Below, piece by piece: positions 51,014 to 60,073 of a stretch of 61,967 nt of DNA. The stretch lies in NCBI RefSeq assembly GCF_039539445.1, contig NZ_BAABDD010000028.1, forward strand, positions 1 through 61,967, read 5' to 3'. The notes under the pieces were generated by a model. It was not told the origin of the DNA, made no database searches, and saw nothing but the letters and a program-made list of their open reading frames with translations. How positions within the stretch are numbered: the first letter of the stretch is position 1; the number at the start of each line of letters is the position of its first letter. Source of the stretch: Salinactinospora qingdaonensis (GTDB lineage Bacteria; Actinomycetota; Actinomycetes; Streptosporangiales; Streptosporangiaceae). A program made the position numbers and the translations under genes.

Positions 51014-52408
51014 TCACTGGTGCAGCGGCAGTCGCACCGTGATCGTCGTGCCTTCGCCCGGCGCCGAGGTGATCTCCACATCACCACCGTGCGCTGCGGC
51101 GATGGCCTGCACGATCGACAATCCTAGCCCGCTGCCGCCGCCGGGGGAGCGGTTGCCGCGGTAGAAGCGGTCGAACGCGCGGCGCACGTCGTCGGGGCTC
51201 ATGCCCGGCCCCTGGTCGGTCACGTGCAGTTCGGCGGTGCCGTCGACCTCGACCAGCCGGAACTCCACGGGGGTGGAGCTCTCGGTGTGCTCGCGTACGT
51301 TGCCCAGCAGGTTGGCCAGGATCTGGCGGAACCGGGTCTCGTCGACGGCGCACGGCAGACTCTCGGGCGTGGTCACCGTTATGGGGCGATCGGGCTCTAC
51401 CGCTTCAGCATCGGTCACCATCTCCCGCACCATCTCCGCGAGGTCGCCTTCGGCGATCTGTAGTGACCCGGTACGGTCCAGCCGCGCCAATTCCAGCAGC
51501 TCTCCCACCAGCCGGCTCATGCGGGTGGCCTCGCCTTCGACACGGCTCATCGCACCGGGTAGTTCCTCGACGGGGATGGCGCCTTGGCGGTACAGCTCGG
51601 TGTAGCCGCGGATCGTCGTCAACGGGGTCCGCAGCTCATGTGAAGCGTCGGCGGCGAAGGCGCGCACACGCTCCTCCGACTCCTGCTGGGCTCGGAAGGA
51701 CTGTTCGATGCGCCCCAGCATGGTGTTGATCGCCATGCCGAGCCGGCCGACCTCGCTGTAGGGCTCGGCGTCGGGCATCCGGTCGGCCAGGTCAGAGCCG
51801 GTGCTGATGCGGTTGGCGGTGGTCGCCATCCGGTCCAGTGGGGCCAGCGCGCGCACGATCAACCACCGTCCGGCCAGCGTCAGCCCACCCAATAACAGGC
51901 CGGCGGTAATGAGTTGGGTGAGGACGAGCTGCCACGGGTAAGCCTCGCGGTCGTCGGTGGGGACACCCGCCACCATGATCGAGTCCGGGCGCATCCGAAC
52001 CGTGGCCCGATGGGGTGGGACGCGGGGGTCGCCGCCGTCGAGCTCGAAGATCTGCTGGGAGCCGGCCAGATTCCGCAGCTCCGGCAGGGGGACGCGCACG
52101 ATGCGCTCCAGCACGACGTCCTCGCGCAGCGTGTCGCCGTATACCTGGTCGACCTCGCCGGTTTGCGGGTTGAGCAGCACCACGAAGTACGGCGAGGGGC
52201 TGGGGGCGTCTATGCCGACCGGAGGGGTGCCGTTGTCCAGGCGCGCCATAGCACGGTCGGCGGTGAGCGCGAGTTGGGCGTCGAGCCGGTCGGTGATGAA
52301 CGCCCGCAGGGTCAGGAACCCCACCACGCACGTCACGAGCAGTCCGACCCCGGTGACGGCGAGCAGGCCGACCAGCAGACGGGAACGTAGTGATCGCCCT
52401 TGCCACAT
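51014..52408 (-). CDS. Sensor histidine kinase (OmpR-partner type)
   Basis: 464 residues: TM1 (about 12-34), an extracytoplasmic sensor of about 120 residues, TM2 (about 160-182), and HAMP. The HisKA domain holds the phospho-accepting His in AFAADASHELRTPLTTIRGYTEL. The HATPase has N-box LLGNVREHTES, TDQGPGMSPDDV and GGGSGLGLSIV. It starts one base after the response regulator's stop, so the two are translationally coupled. The signal is unknown; the layout resembles mycobacterial TcrY/TrcS-type kinases. Confidence 0.92.
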   Translation of the reverse strand: MWQGRSLRSRLLVGLLAVTGVGLLVTCVVGFLTLRAFITDRLDAQLALTADRAMARLDNGTPPVGIDAPSPSPYFVVLLNPQTGEVDQVYGDTLREDVVLERIVRVPLPELRNLAGSQQIFELDGGDPRVPPHRATVRMRPDSIMVAGVPTDDREAYPWQLVLTQLITAGLLLGGLTLAGRWLIVRALAPLDRMATTANRISTGSDLADRMPDAEPYSEVGRLGMAINTMLGRIEQSFRAQQESEERVRAFAADASHELRTPLTTIRGYTELYRQGAIPVEELPGAMSRVEGEATRMSRLVGELLELARLDRTGSLQIAEGDLAEMVREMVTDAEAVEPDRPITVTTPESLPCAVDETRFRQILANLLGNVREHTESSTPVEFRLVEVDGTAELHVTDQGPGMSPDDVRRAFDRFYRGNRSPGGGSGLGLSIVQAIAAAHGGDVEITSAPGEGTTITVRLPLHQ

Positions 52409-52409
52409 C

Positions 52410-53132
52410 TCAGCCGTCGTTCTGGGCGCGCAGCGCGTAGCCGACACCGCGCTGGGTGTGGATCAACGGCGGCCCCAGCGGGTCGAGCTTGCGGCGCAGG
52501 TAGCTCACATAGGTCTCGACGATCTGCGACTGTCCCGCGTAGTCCCAGCCCCACACGTTTTCCAGCAGTTGTGCCCGGCTCAGTACCTGCCCGGCGTTGC
52601 TCATCAGGTAGGCCAACAGTCGAAACTCGGTGGGGGAGAGGTCGATGGGGGTGCCCGCCCGCCGCACCGTCCAGGTGCGCTCGTTGAGTTCCAGGTCAGA
52701 GACGCGCAGCACCCCTTCGTTTTCGGGGCCCGCCGCCGTGGCCGCGTCGCGCTGGGTGCGGCGCAGCAGCGCGCGGATACGCGCGATCAGCGCCTCGACC
52801 GAGAAGGGTTTGGTGACGTAGTCGTCGCCGCCGAGCGAGAGCCCGGTGACGGTGTCGGATGGGGTGTCGCGCGCTGTGAGGTATATGACGGGCACGTTGT
52901 CGTGCCCTTCGCGCAGTTGCCGACACACGTCAAAGCCGTTGACATCGGGGAGCAGCACATCGAGCACGATGAGGTCCGGCCGGTGGGAGCGTGCGGAGGA
53001 CAGCCCTTCGCTGCCGGTCTCGGCCGTGCTGACGGTGAAACCGTGGAAGCGTAGGGCGGCTTGGACGAGATCACGAATATTGGGCTCGTCGTCGATCACG
53101 AGCACGTGCGGCTGTGCCGCGGTCTCGCTCAT
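52410..53132 (-). CDS. OmpR/PhoB-family response regulator
   Basis: 240 residues. The receiver domain (1-120) has DDE at VLVIDDEPNI, the phospho-Asp in LIVLDVLLPDVNG, and Thr/Lys in YLTARD and VTKPFS. The C-terminal winged helix (about 145-235) has LSPTEFRLLAYLMSN and ETYVSYLRRKLD. It is the first gene of the leftward pair with the kinase. An AT-rich leader with hairpins lies upstream. Confidence 0.94.
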   Translation of the reverse strand: MSETAAQPHVLVIDDEPNIRDLVQAALRFHGFTVSTAETGSEGLSSARSHRPDLIVLDVLLPDVNGFDVCRQLREGHDNVPVIYLTARDTPSDTVTGLSLGGDDYVTKPFSVEALIARIRALLRRTQRDAATAAGPENEGVLRVSDLELNERTWTVRRAGTPIDLSPTEFRLLAYLMSNAGQVLSRAQLLENVWGWDYAGQSQIVETYVSYLRRKLDPLGPPLIHTQRGVGYALRAQNDG

Positions 53133-53725
53133 TGATCACCTCGCGGTGCTCGAAGAAACCTGCCCAGGGGCGTCATAGCAGTGCCGATACCGCTACGGCC
53201 CGCCCTCCCCATGATGCCGCAGATGACGGGGATGGCGGCGCGCGCCAGAGCCGCCATCCCCGTGAAGCCGCCCCGGCGCCGCGCTCATGCGGGCGCGTCG
53301 CGCGTGAACGGCGGTGGACCCATCGGCCCCTCCGCCCGGGCGGACCGGACAATACGCTCGGGCGGACATCCCTGTGGCGGCCCGCTGTCGGGGGGCAGTT
53401 GACCGACCACATACATGAAACATTTTCATTCTTAACTGTTGCCTGGTCATAGCTGGGAAAACCCTGAGTCTGCATCTGTTATGAGATGAGATTAATGTCC
53501 TTTATTGCATTTTGTGAGTAAAATATTACGCTGAGAATTTTCTTCGTCGCACGTGAACCATCATCGCCCCCCGATCATCTAACTCATAGCGACTACAAGA
53601 GCCCTTCGTGTGCCAGGAGTCGTGCAGGGGTCCTTGGCGTGGAGGACGGCCATGCCAAGGACCCGCCTAGGCGCATGCGGCGGTGTGGCACCCACGATGT
53701 CCCCACCAAGCGCTAGCCTGGCGTT
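53133..53725. promoter_or_regulatory. Divergent intergenic region with an AT-rich island
   Basis: About 590 bp with no supported gene. A 13-bp-stem hairpin lies at 53226-53263, and the island at 53410-53560 is strikingly AT-rich with the palindrome ATGAAA-CAT-TTTCAT (53415-53429). A second hairpin, GGGTCCTTGGC (53628-53638) with GCCAAGGACCC (53654-53664), lies before xthA. The island is the likely promoter area; the response regulator may bind it. Confidence 0.5.
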
Positions 53726-54520
53726 GTGCGAGTGGCGACGTGGAATGTGAACAGCGTGCGGGCGCGCGCCGACCGGATCGCGGCCTGGCTGCAACGCAGC
53801 GACATCGACGCGGTGGCCCTACAAGAGACCAAGTGCCGCGACGACCAGTTCCCTGCGCAGGTCTTCCGTGACCTGGGCTACGAGGTAGCCCACCACGGTC
53901 TCTCGCAGTGGAACGGGGTCGCCATCGCCTCCCGCGTAGGCCTCGACGATGTCACCATCGGCTTCCCCGGACAGCCCGGCTGGGGCGAGCCACCCGAACC
54001 CGAGGCGAGAGCCGTCGCGGCCACCTGCGGCGGGCTGCGTATGTGGAGCCTCTACATCCCCAACGGGCGCGAGATCGACGACCCGCACTACACCTACAAA
54101 CTGCAATGGCTCGACCGGCTGCGCGCCGCGGGCGAGTCCTGGCTCAGCGCCGACCCCGCGGCCCGCATCGCCCTGTGCGGTGACTTCAACATCGCCCCCC
54201 AAGACGACGATGTCTGGGACATGGCCGAGTTCGAGGGCAAAACCCACGTCACCAAGCCCGAGCGCGACGCCTTCCAGGCCATGGTCGAAAGCGGGTTCAC
54301 CGACGTGGTGCGCCCCCACGCCCCCGGCCCCGGCGTCTACACCTACTGGGACTACAAAGGTCTGTCGTTTCCCAAGCGCAAAGGCATGCGCATCGACTTT
54401 GTCCTCGCTTCGCCGGCCCTCGCCCCTCAGGTGAGTGCCGCCTACGTCGACCGGGAGGAACGCAAAGGCAAGGGAGCCTCCGACCACGCCCCGGTCATCG
54501 TCGAACTCGCCTCCCCCTGA
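53726..54520 (+). CDS. xthA: Exodeoxyribonuclease III
   Basis: A 264-residue EEP-family AP endonuclease/3'-exonuclease of base-excision repair. The active-site segments are VRVATWNVNSVRARADRI (Asn), ALQETKCRDDQF (Glu metal ligand), LYIPNGRE (Tyr), LCGDFNIAP (Asp/Asn), MRIDFVLAS and the C-terminal SDHAPVIVEL (Asp-His). GTG start, fitting the family's usual N-terminus. Confidence 0.94.
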   Translation: MRVATWNVNSVRARADRIAAWLQRSDIDAVALQETKCRDDQFPAQVFRDLGYEVAHHGLSQWNGVAIASRVGLDDVTIGFPGQPGWGEPPEPEARAVAATCGGLRMWSLYIPNGREIDDPHYTYKLQWLDRLRAAGESWLSADPAARIALCGDFNIAPQDDDVWDMAEFEGKTHVTKPERDAFQAMVESGFTDVVRPHAPGPGVYTYWDYKGLSFPKRKGMRIDFVLASPALAPQVSAAYVDREERKGKGASDHAPVIVELASP

Positions 54521-54618
54521 GCGGCGCCCGCACCGCTTCGTCCGCGTGGCCACAGCCGACGCGCAACAAAGGCGCGGTAGGGCCCACAATGGGCGGGTAG
54601 TGGGTAGCGTAGGCAGGC

Positions 54619-55551
54619 GTGAGCCACACATCCGCCCCGCAGATCGCGGTGTTCGGTAGCGTCAACATGGATCTCGTCGCCTACGTCGACACCGCGCCGG
54701 CGCGGGGCGAGACCGTGACCGGCACCCACTTCTCCCAGATCCCCGGCGGTAAGGGAGCCAACCAGGCGGTTGCCGCGGCGCGCGCCGGTGGTGAGGCCGC
54801 CTTCCTCGGCGCCGTCGGCGACGATGCCTTCGGCCCCCACCTGCGTGCCGCCCTAGCCGACTCCGGCGTCGACGTGACCGGACTGCACACGGTCTCCGGT
54901 CCCTCGGGAGTGGCCCATATCGTCGTCGAAAACGACGGGTCCAACTCCATCATCGTCATCCCCGGTGCCAACGGCACGGTGACCGGCCTGCGCGAGGGGG
55001 ACACCGCCCTCATCGCGGGCAGCGACGCCCTCCTGTTGCAATTCGAGTTGCCTATGGCGGGCGTGGTCGCGGCGGCGACCGCGGCGCGGGCGGCCGGCGT
55101 GCCCACCGTCCTCACCCCCGCACCGGCGCGCCAACCCCCCGAGGAGCTGTGGGAGGCAGTCGATGTGATCGTGCCCAATCAGCACGAGGCCGCCGCCATC
55201 ACCGGCGAGAGCGACCCGCGCTCGGCCCTGGCGGCACTGCTGCGCCGCGTGCCCGAAGCCGTCATCACGCTCGGCGAGGAAGGCGCGCTCCACGGCAGCC
55301 GGGAGCAGCGGCCCATCCATGTCCCCGCCGCCCAGGTGCGGGCGGTCGACACCACCGCGGCGGGCGATACGTTCTGCGGAGCGTTCGCGGTGGCCCGCGC
55401 CGAAGGCGCCGCGGTCGAGGAGGCGCTGCGGTTCGCCACTGCGGCGGCGCTGCTGGCGGTGGGGCGCGAGGGCGCCAGTACGTCCATGCCTACACGCGGC
55501 GAGATCGAGGCGGCGCTCGCGTCGTCACCTCCGGGGAGGGCCGTCGGCTAG
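54619..55551 (+). CDS. rbsK: Ribokinase
   Basis: A 310-residue PfkB-family kinase phosphorylating ribose at O5. It has VFGSVNMDLVAYVD, the first PfkB signature GGKGANQAVAAARAGG and the second signature DTTAAGDTFCGAF with the catalytic Asp. VPNQHEAAAITG and VITLGEEGAL are also typical. GTG start. No ribose transporter adjoins. The TAG stop lies in the CTAG that opens the MITE-like element, so the last codons may have been altered by its insertion. Confidence 0.92.
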   Translation: MSHTSAPQIAVFGSVNMDLVAYVDTAPARGETVTGTHFSQIPGGKGANQAVAAARAGGEAAFLGAVGDDAFGPHLRAALADSGVDVTGLHTVSGPSGVAHIVVENDGSNSIIVIPGANGTVTGLREGDTALIAGSDALLLQFELPMAGVVAAATAARAAGVPTVLTPAPARQPPEELWEAVDVIVPNQHEAAAITGESDPRSALAALLRRVPEAVITLGEEGALHGSREQRPIHVPAAQVRAVDTTAAGDTFCGAFAVARAEGAAVEEALRFATAAALLAVGREGASTSMPTRGEIEAALASSPPGRAVG

Positions 55552-55719
55552 GTTGTTGTTTTTGGAAGGGCGGCGAGGGCGGTCGGTGGGCGAAAACGGG
55601 GGGAGCGCGTGCGCTGCCGCCCCGCAGACGGGCGAGATCGCGCAGTGATCAAGGCACGAGCCGACGGAGAACACCCCCACAGCCCCCACACCCCAGCCGT
55701 CCGAAAACAGAACCGCTAG
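55548..55719 (+). mobile_element. MITE-like element, copy B (after rbsK)
   Basis: 172 bp bounded on both sides by CTAG. Left end: CTAGGTTGTTGTTTTT then AAGGGCGGCGAG. Right end: CAGCCGTCCGAAAACAGAACC then GCTAG. The core (55634-55680) matches the one in copy A at 9860-9907. The left end of this copy equals the reverse complement of copy A's right end, which shows that the termini are inverted repeats. It is non-coding and the CTAG flanks may be a target duplication. Confidence 0.62.
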
Positions 55720-56131
55720 GCCGGCTCGGCCGCGTCCTACAGCCGGTTTTTCCGCGACGGTGTCGATCTGGTGACCGACCACTCGGCCCTCTCCGTGCAC
55801 CGGGCCATCGTCACCGGCCTCCGAAATTCCACAAAGTGGAGCCGGCCGTTGGCCGGGTCGATGTTTCCCCAGGTCTGGCGGTCGAGACCGGCCCACTTTG
55901 GACTCAGTGGTGATCCTCGCCACGCGAGTGGGGGCGGTTGGAGTGAACCGTCGTGCCGCGCGGCCGTTCCCGGCGTGCGGCCTGGGGCCATCAGCGGACA
56001 GGGTTTACAGCAGGCCCTTATTGCACTACATACGATATGTCCGTTATTGCAATGTGATGAACGGTGAACCCCGGCGATAGCCGGACTCCTCCCGTTGCCC
56101 ACATGTCCCTTCCCGCGACGAGGACGCCCGT
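55720..56131. other. Intergenic region before the anchored protein gene
   Basis: About 410 bp with no supported coding frame. Near its end TTATTGCA occurs twice (56019 and 56044, 25 bp apart) flanking the palindrome ACATA-CGA-TATGT (56028-56040). These AT-rich signals probably mark the promoter/operator of the next gene. Confidence 0.45.
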
Positions 56132-56800
56132 ATGCCAGGTCCCCACCGGGCCGACGGTCCGACCCGCACCCAGCGGCTGCACGCCCGACAGCGCCGCCGC
56201 CGACGCCGCCTCATCGGCTTCGCCGCGAGCACCCTCACCGTCGCCGGCCTCACCACAGCGGTGGTGACGCTAGGCCCAGACATCGCGCCCCCCACTCCGC
56301 ACGTGGAAGTGGCCCAAGCCCCCGCCAGCACCCAAGAACTCAGCGACACCTCAGCCACCGGGCCGCACACCCCCTCCCCCGCACCCTCGATCACCGCCCC
56401 CGAAGAGCCCGCGCGCGCCGAGTTCAGCGCCTTCGCCACCACCTCCAGCCGGCCAGGGGCAGCCACCCGCGACCGCCCCGGCCCCGCCGTCCCTACCTCC
56501 CCCGCCGACCCGGCACCCTCCGGAGCCGCCGACGCCGCCGGCACGGAGGACACCCGCAGCGAGGAGACCAACGACACCCGCAGGCGCGAGCCCAGCGCCG
56601 GCCCTACCGGCACAACACCGGCCCAGTCCGCCCGGGCCTCCCCGACTCAAGGCGCGCCTTCCCCGTCGGCCACGCCGCAGCCCACCCCCTCGCAGCCGGG
56701 GCCACCCGAGCCGCCCTCGCCCAGCACGGCCCCCTCACCCACGCCCATCCCCTCAGCTTCGCCCACCGCCGCGCCGACTTCAGCCGCGCCGACCAGTTGA
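56132..56800 (+). CDS. Pro/Ser/Thr/Ala-rich membrane-anchored extracytoplasmic protein
   Basis: 222 residues: a very basic cytoplasmic start (about 1-26, RQRRRRRRLIG), one transmembrane helix (about 27-48), then a long low-complexity tail rich in Pro, Ser, Thr and Ala. The tail has no folded domain or Cys and is probably a cell-wall-spanning, possibly glycosylated stalk. GAGGAC precedes the ATG. Function unknown; the composition makes homology calls unreliable. Confidence 0.6.
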   Translation: MPGPHRADGPTRTQRLHARQRRRRRRLIGFAASTLTVAGLTTAVVTLGPDIAPPTPHVEVAQAPASTQELSDTSATGPHTPSPAPSITAPEEPARAEFSAFATTSSRPGAATRDRPGPAVPTSPADPAPSGAADAAGTEDTRSEETNDTRRREPSAGPTGTTPAQSARASPTQGAPSPSATPQPTPSQPGPPEPPSPSTAPSPTPIPSASPTAAPTSAAPTS

Positions 56801-56813
56801 GCTCGTCCGCCGC

Positions 56814-58583
56814 CTACATCTGTTGCGGCGCCCGCACCCCGAGCAGTTCCAGGCCCTGCACGAGAGTGCGCAGCGTAGCGGCGGTCAACGCCAGCCGAGA
56901 GTCCCGCACCTGCTCCTCCTCTGCCCGCAGCACCGGGCAGTGCTCATAGAACGAGGTGAACGCCTGAGCCAGATCGAACAGGTAGCTGCACAGCCGGTGC
57001 GGTTCCAGTTCGTCACCGACCTGGGCCACGGTCGGCCCGAAGCCCAACAGCGTCAGCGCGAGCGTCCGCTCAGTGGAATGGCCGATATTGATGTCGCCGG
57101 TGGCGTCCTCAGGCGAGATCCCCCCCTTGCGGAAGATCGAACGGATGCGCGCCACCGCGTATTGCTGGTAGGGGCCGGTATTGCCGTTGAGGGCCAGCAT
57201 CCGGTCGAAGTCGAAAACGTATTCGCTGTCGTGGGCCACCGAAAGGTCGGCGTACTTCACCGCGCCGATCCCCACGTCTTGGGCGATCTCATCGCGGGTC
57301 GCGGCGTCGAGGTCGGGCCGGGTCTCGGCCACCACCGCGGCGGCGCGCTCGATCGCCTCGTCCAACAGCGCCATCAGCCGCAGCGACCGTCCGCTGCGGG
57401 TACGCAGGATCTTGCCGTCCTCTCCCAGCACGTTGCCGATCTGCACGTGGGTGGGCACCACATGGTCGGGGAGCCAGCCGGCCTCCCGCGCGCTGGCGTA
57501 GACCATCCGCAGGTGCAGGTTCTGCGGCGCGCCGACCACGTAGATGATGCGGTCGGCCTTCAACTCCTCGACCCGGTATTTCAACGTGGCCAGATCGGTG
57601 GTGCCGTAGCCGTACCCGCCGTCGCTTTTGCGGATGATCAGCGGGACGGGCCTGCCCTCCCGGCCAGTGAACTCGTCCAAGAACACGCACAGCGCGCCGT
57701 CGCTGACCTGCGCGATGCCCTTGGCCTCCAGCTCGTCGCAGACCGCGCCGAGCATGTCGTTATAGCTGCTCTCCCCGGCGAGGTCAGCGTCGGTGAGGGT
57801 GACCCCGAGCTTGGCGTAGACCTTGTTGAAGTAGACCTTGGAGAAGTCCACCAGCTCGCGCCACAACCGCAGCGTTGCGGGATCGCCGCGCTGCAACGCG
57901 ACCACCCGGGCGCGGGAGCGCGCGGCGAAGTCCGACACCGGGCCAGGGCCGCCGGCCTGCGCCGCCTCCTCGGCAGCGTCGAACTTGGCCCGCGCCGCCT
58001 GGTAGAAGGCGTTGGGGTCGCTCTTGAGCAACTCGGCCTCAGCGGAGTCCTCACCAACGTCGAGCAGGTGCTCGATGAGCATCCCGAACGGGGTGCCCCA
58101 GTCGCCGATGTGGTTCTGCCGGATCACGTTGTGCCCCAGAAACTCCAGGGTGCGGGCCAGAGTGTCGCCCACCACCGTGGTACGCAAGTGCCCGACGTGC
58201 ATCTCCTTGGCCACGTTGGGAGCGGAATAGTCAATGGGGATGTTCTGACGCTCCTGCTCGGGCACCCCCAGCCGGGGGTCATCCAGCAACTGCCGGGCCT
58301 GGGCCGCGATCCAGTCGTCGCGCAGCGTCAGGTTGATGAAACCCGGCCCGCTGACCTCGACCTCTCGGCACATGTCCCCGATGTCCAGGCAGTTCACGAT
58401 CTCGGTGGCGACCTCGCGCGGCTTTCGCCCCACTCGCTTGGCCAGCGCCAGCGGCGCGTTGCACTGGAAGTCGGCGAACTGGGAGGGACGGATGACAGGG
58501 TCGGCGTCGGCGAAATCGTCGCCCAACGCGGCGCCGAGCGCCGCCTGGACCCGTTGGGAGAGGACGTGTTGCGGATCGGTCAT
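56814..58583 (-). CDS. argS: Arginyl-tRNA synthetase
   Basis: A 589-residue class I synthetase charging tRNA-Arg. It has the N-terminal Add-1 domain, NVAKEMHVGHLRTTVVGD containing the HIGH motif (HVGH), QNHIGDWGTPFGMLIEHL, YVVGAPQNLHLRMVYA, a KMSKS-equivalent LRTRSGRSLRLMALLDEAI, and the C-terminal DALR anticodon domain (TGPYQQYAVARI ... ALTLLGFG). It lies 57 bp after plsX on the same strand. Confidence 0.96.
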   Translation of the reverse strand: MTDPQHVLSQRVQAALGAALGDDFADADPVIRPSQFADFQCNAPLALAKRVGRKPREVATEIVNCLDIGDMCREVEVSGPGFINLTLRDDWIAAQARQLLDDPRLGVPEQERQNIPIDYSAPNVAKEMHVGHLRTTVVGDTLARTLEFLGHNVIRQNHIGDWGTPFGMLIEHLLDVGEDSAEAELLKSDPNAFYQAARAKFDAAEEAAQAGGPGPVSDFAARSRARVVALQRGDPATLRLWRELVDFSKVYFNKVYAKLGVTLTDADLAGESSYNDMLGAVCDELEAKGIAQVSDGALCVFLDEFTGREGRPVPLIIRKSDGGYGYGTTDLATLKYRVEELKADRIIYVVGAPQNLHLRMVYASAREAGWLPDHVVPTHVQIGNVLGEDGKILRTRSGRSLRLMALLDEAIERAAAVVAETRPDLDAATRDEIAQDVGIGAVKYADLSVAHDSEYVFDFDRMLALNGNTGPYQQYAVARIRSIFRKGGISPEDATGDINIGHSTERTLALTLLGFGPTVAQVGDELEPHRLCSYLFDLAQAFTSFYEHCPVLRAEEEQVRDSRLALTAATLRTLVQGLELLGVRAPQQM

Positions 58584-58640
58584 AGCAGAAAGCCTACCGA
58601 CGGGCCATGCCGCTCCCGTCCCACCAGCGCGAACGGTGCT

Positions 58641-59702
58641 TTAGCCCTCCTCTGCCGCTCCGCGCCGGTGCCGCCATGCCGGGGCCCGACCGGTCGTGCC
58701 CAACCGGCGGCGCACCTGGTCGACGATCCGGCCGGTGACAAGGTCGCGCGCGAGCAGACAGGCGCGTTCGACGCCATAAGCGTGACTGTCGCCATGAGCG
58801 ATGACGACCGTGCCGTTGAGCCCAAGCAGCACGGCGCCGCCATAACTCTCGCTGTCGAACCGCTTGTGCAGCCCCCGCAGCGACCGACGCTGCAACAGTG
58901 CCCCTGTCTTGGCCAGCATTCCCGAGGTCAGTGCCGACCGCACCTCGTCGATGGTGAACCGCACCGCGCCCTCCACCGACTTCAGCGCGACGTTACCGGT
59001 GAAGCCGTCGGTGACGACCACATCGACGTGCCCCGCCAGCAGGTCATGGCCCTCGATGTTGCCGCGGAAATTCAACGGCGGTTGGCTGTCGGTCACGCTC
59101 GCCAGCAGTTCGGCGGCCTTGCGGACCAGTTTGTTGCCCTTCCCCGGTTCCGAGCCGATAGTGAGCAACCCCACGCGCGGCTCGGTCACCCCATAGGCGG
59201 TGTGGGCGTAGGCCGCGCCCAAGTGGGCGAACTGCACCAGCATTTCGGGCTTTGCGTCGGCGTTGGCTCCGGCGTCCAGCAGGATCGTGGGCACGGGGCC
59301 GGTGGGCAGCGCCACGGCCAGAGCGGGACGCAACACGCCCGGCTGGGCACGCAGCCGGACTGTGGAGGTCGCCACGACGCCTCCCGTCGTGCCCGCCGAG
59401 ACCAGCGCGTTCGCCTCGCCCTGCCGGATCAGCTTGCACGCCACAGCCACGCTGGAACGGGGCCGTCGCCAACTGGCCAGCGCCCCTTCGTGCATAGCCA
59501 GCGAATCCTCGGCATGGGCCACCGAGATCTCTCGGGTGGCGTTAGCCGCGGCCAGATGGGCGGCGACCTCGGGGCCACGGCCCACCAGCACCACACGTAG
59601 GCCGTGCTCGCGGTGGGCGCGTACGGCTCCGCTGACGATCTCGTCCGGAGCGTGGTCCCCTCCCATGGCATCGACCGCGATCACGGGGGGCGCGCTGGTC
59701 AT
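58641..59702 (-). CDS. plsX: Phosphate acyltransferase PlsX
   Basis: 353 residues from ATG 59702, which has AGGAG 4 nt upstream. It makes acyl-phosphate from acyl-ACP for phospholipid synthesis. Signatures are VIAVDAMGGDHAP (start), LVSAGTTGGVVATS, ILLDAGANADAKPEMLVQFA, GNIEGHDLLAGHVDVVVTDGF (split as NIEGHDLLAG and VDVVVTDGFTGNV). The gene order plsX-argS is unusual; plsX commonly sits with rpmF. Confidence 0.94.
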   Translation of the reverse strand: MTSAPPVIAVDAMGGDHAPDEIVSGAVRAHREHGLRVVLVGRGPEVAAHLAAANATREISVAHAEDSLAMHEGALASWRRPRSSVAVACKLIRQGEANALVSAGTTGGVVATSTVRLRAQPGVLRPALAVALPTGPVPTILLDAGANADAKPEMLVQFAHLGAAYAHTAYGVTEPRVGLLTIGSEPGKGNKLVRKAAELLASVTDSQPPLNFRGNIEGHDLLAGHVDVVVTDGFTGNVALKSVEGAVRFTIDEVRSALTSGMLAKTGALLQRRSLRGLHKRFDSESYGGAVLLGLNGTVVIAHGDSHAYGVERACLLARDLVTGRIVDQVRRRLGTTGRAPAWRHRRGAAEEG

Positions 59703-60073
59703 GAGGCTCCTAGGTGTCAAAGCGGGGCGGCTCCGTGCCGCGATACGCAGTCATCGGTGACCAATGGCAACCCCACGGTGTAGCCACCGCGCGATCACTG
59801 TCGAGCGTCAGGCTATGCCGCCCACCGGGACACCCTGCCACTCTCGCCGCCATGACCACCAGGTCAGCGCCAGAACCGGAAAGAGTAAGTGAAATCTTCG
59901 CAGATCGGGGTATACCCGCCTCCCCGGCATGGCTCATGATGTCTTCGCGCCAGACCGGCCTATAACCGCATTGTTGGCGTTCGGGCGGTTTTCGATGGTG
60001 GCCACCACCGAAAACCGTCATTGAGGGCTGCCCGGCCGCACCCCCAACGGCCGGCTTATCTGAAAGGAGAGGC
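59703..60073. other. Divergent intergenic region, plsX and kamA
   Basis: About 370 bp with no gene. It contains the 32-bp palindrome at 59986-60017. Promoters for both genes must lie here. Confidence 0.45.
59986..60017. promoter_or_regulatory. 32-bp near-perfect palindrome upstream of kamA
   Basis: CGGTTTTCGATGGTGG is followed directly by CCACCACCGAAAACCG, its complement with a single mismatch. Centred about 70 bp before the kamA GTG, it could be an operator or an attenuator hairpin. Confidence 0.6.

Noticed and set aside
56823..59600. A 925-codon rightward open frame
   Set aside because: It is antisense to argS and plsX, both certain genes, and arises from the high-GC third-position bias.
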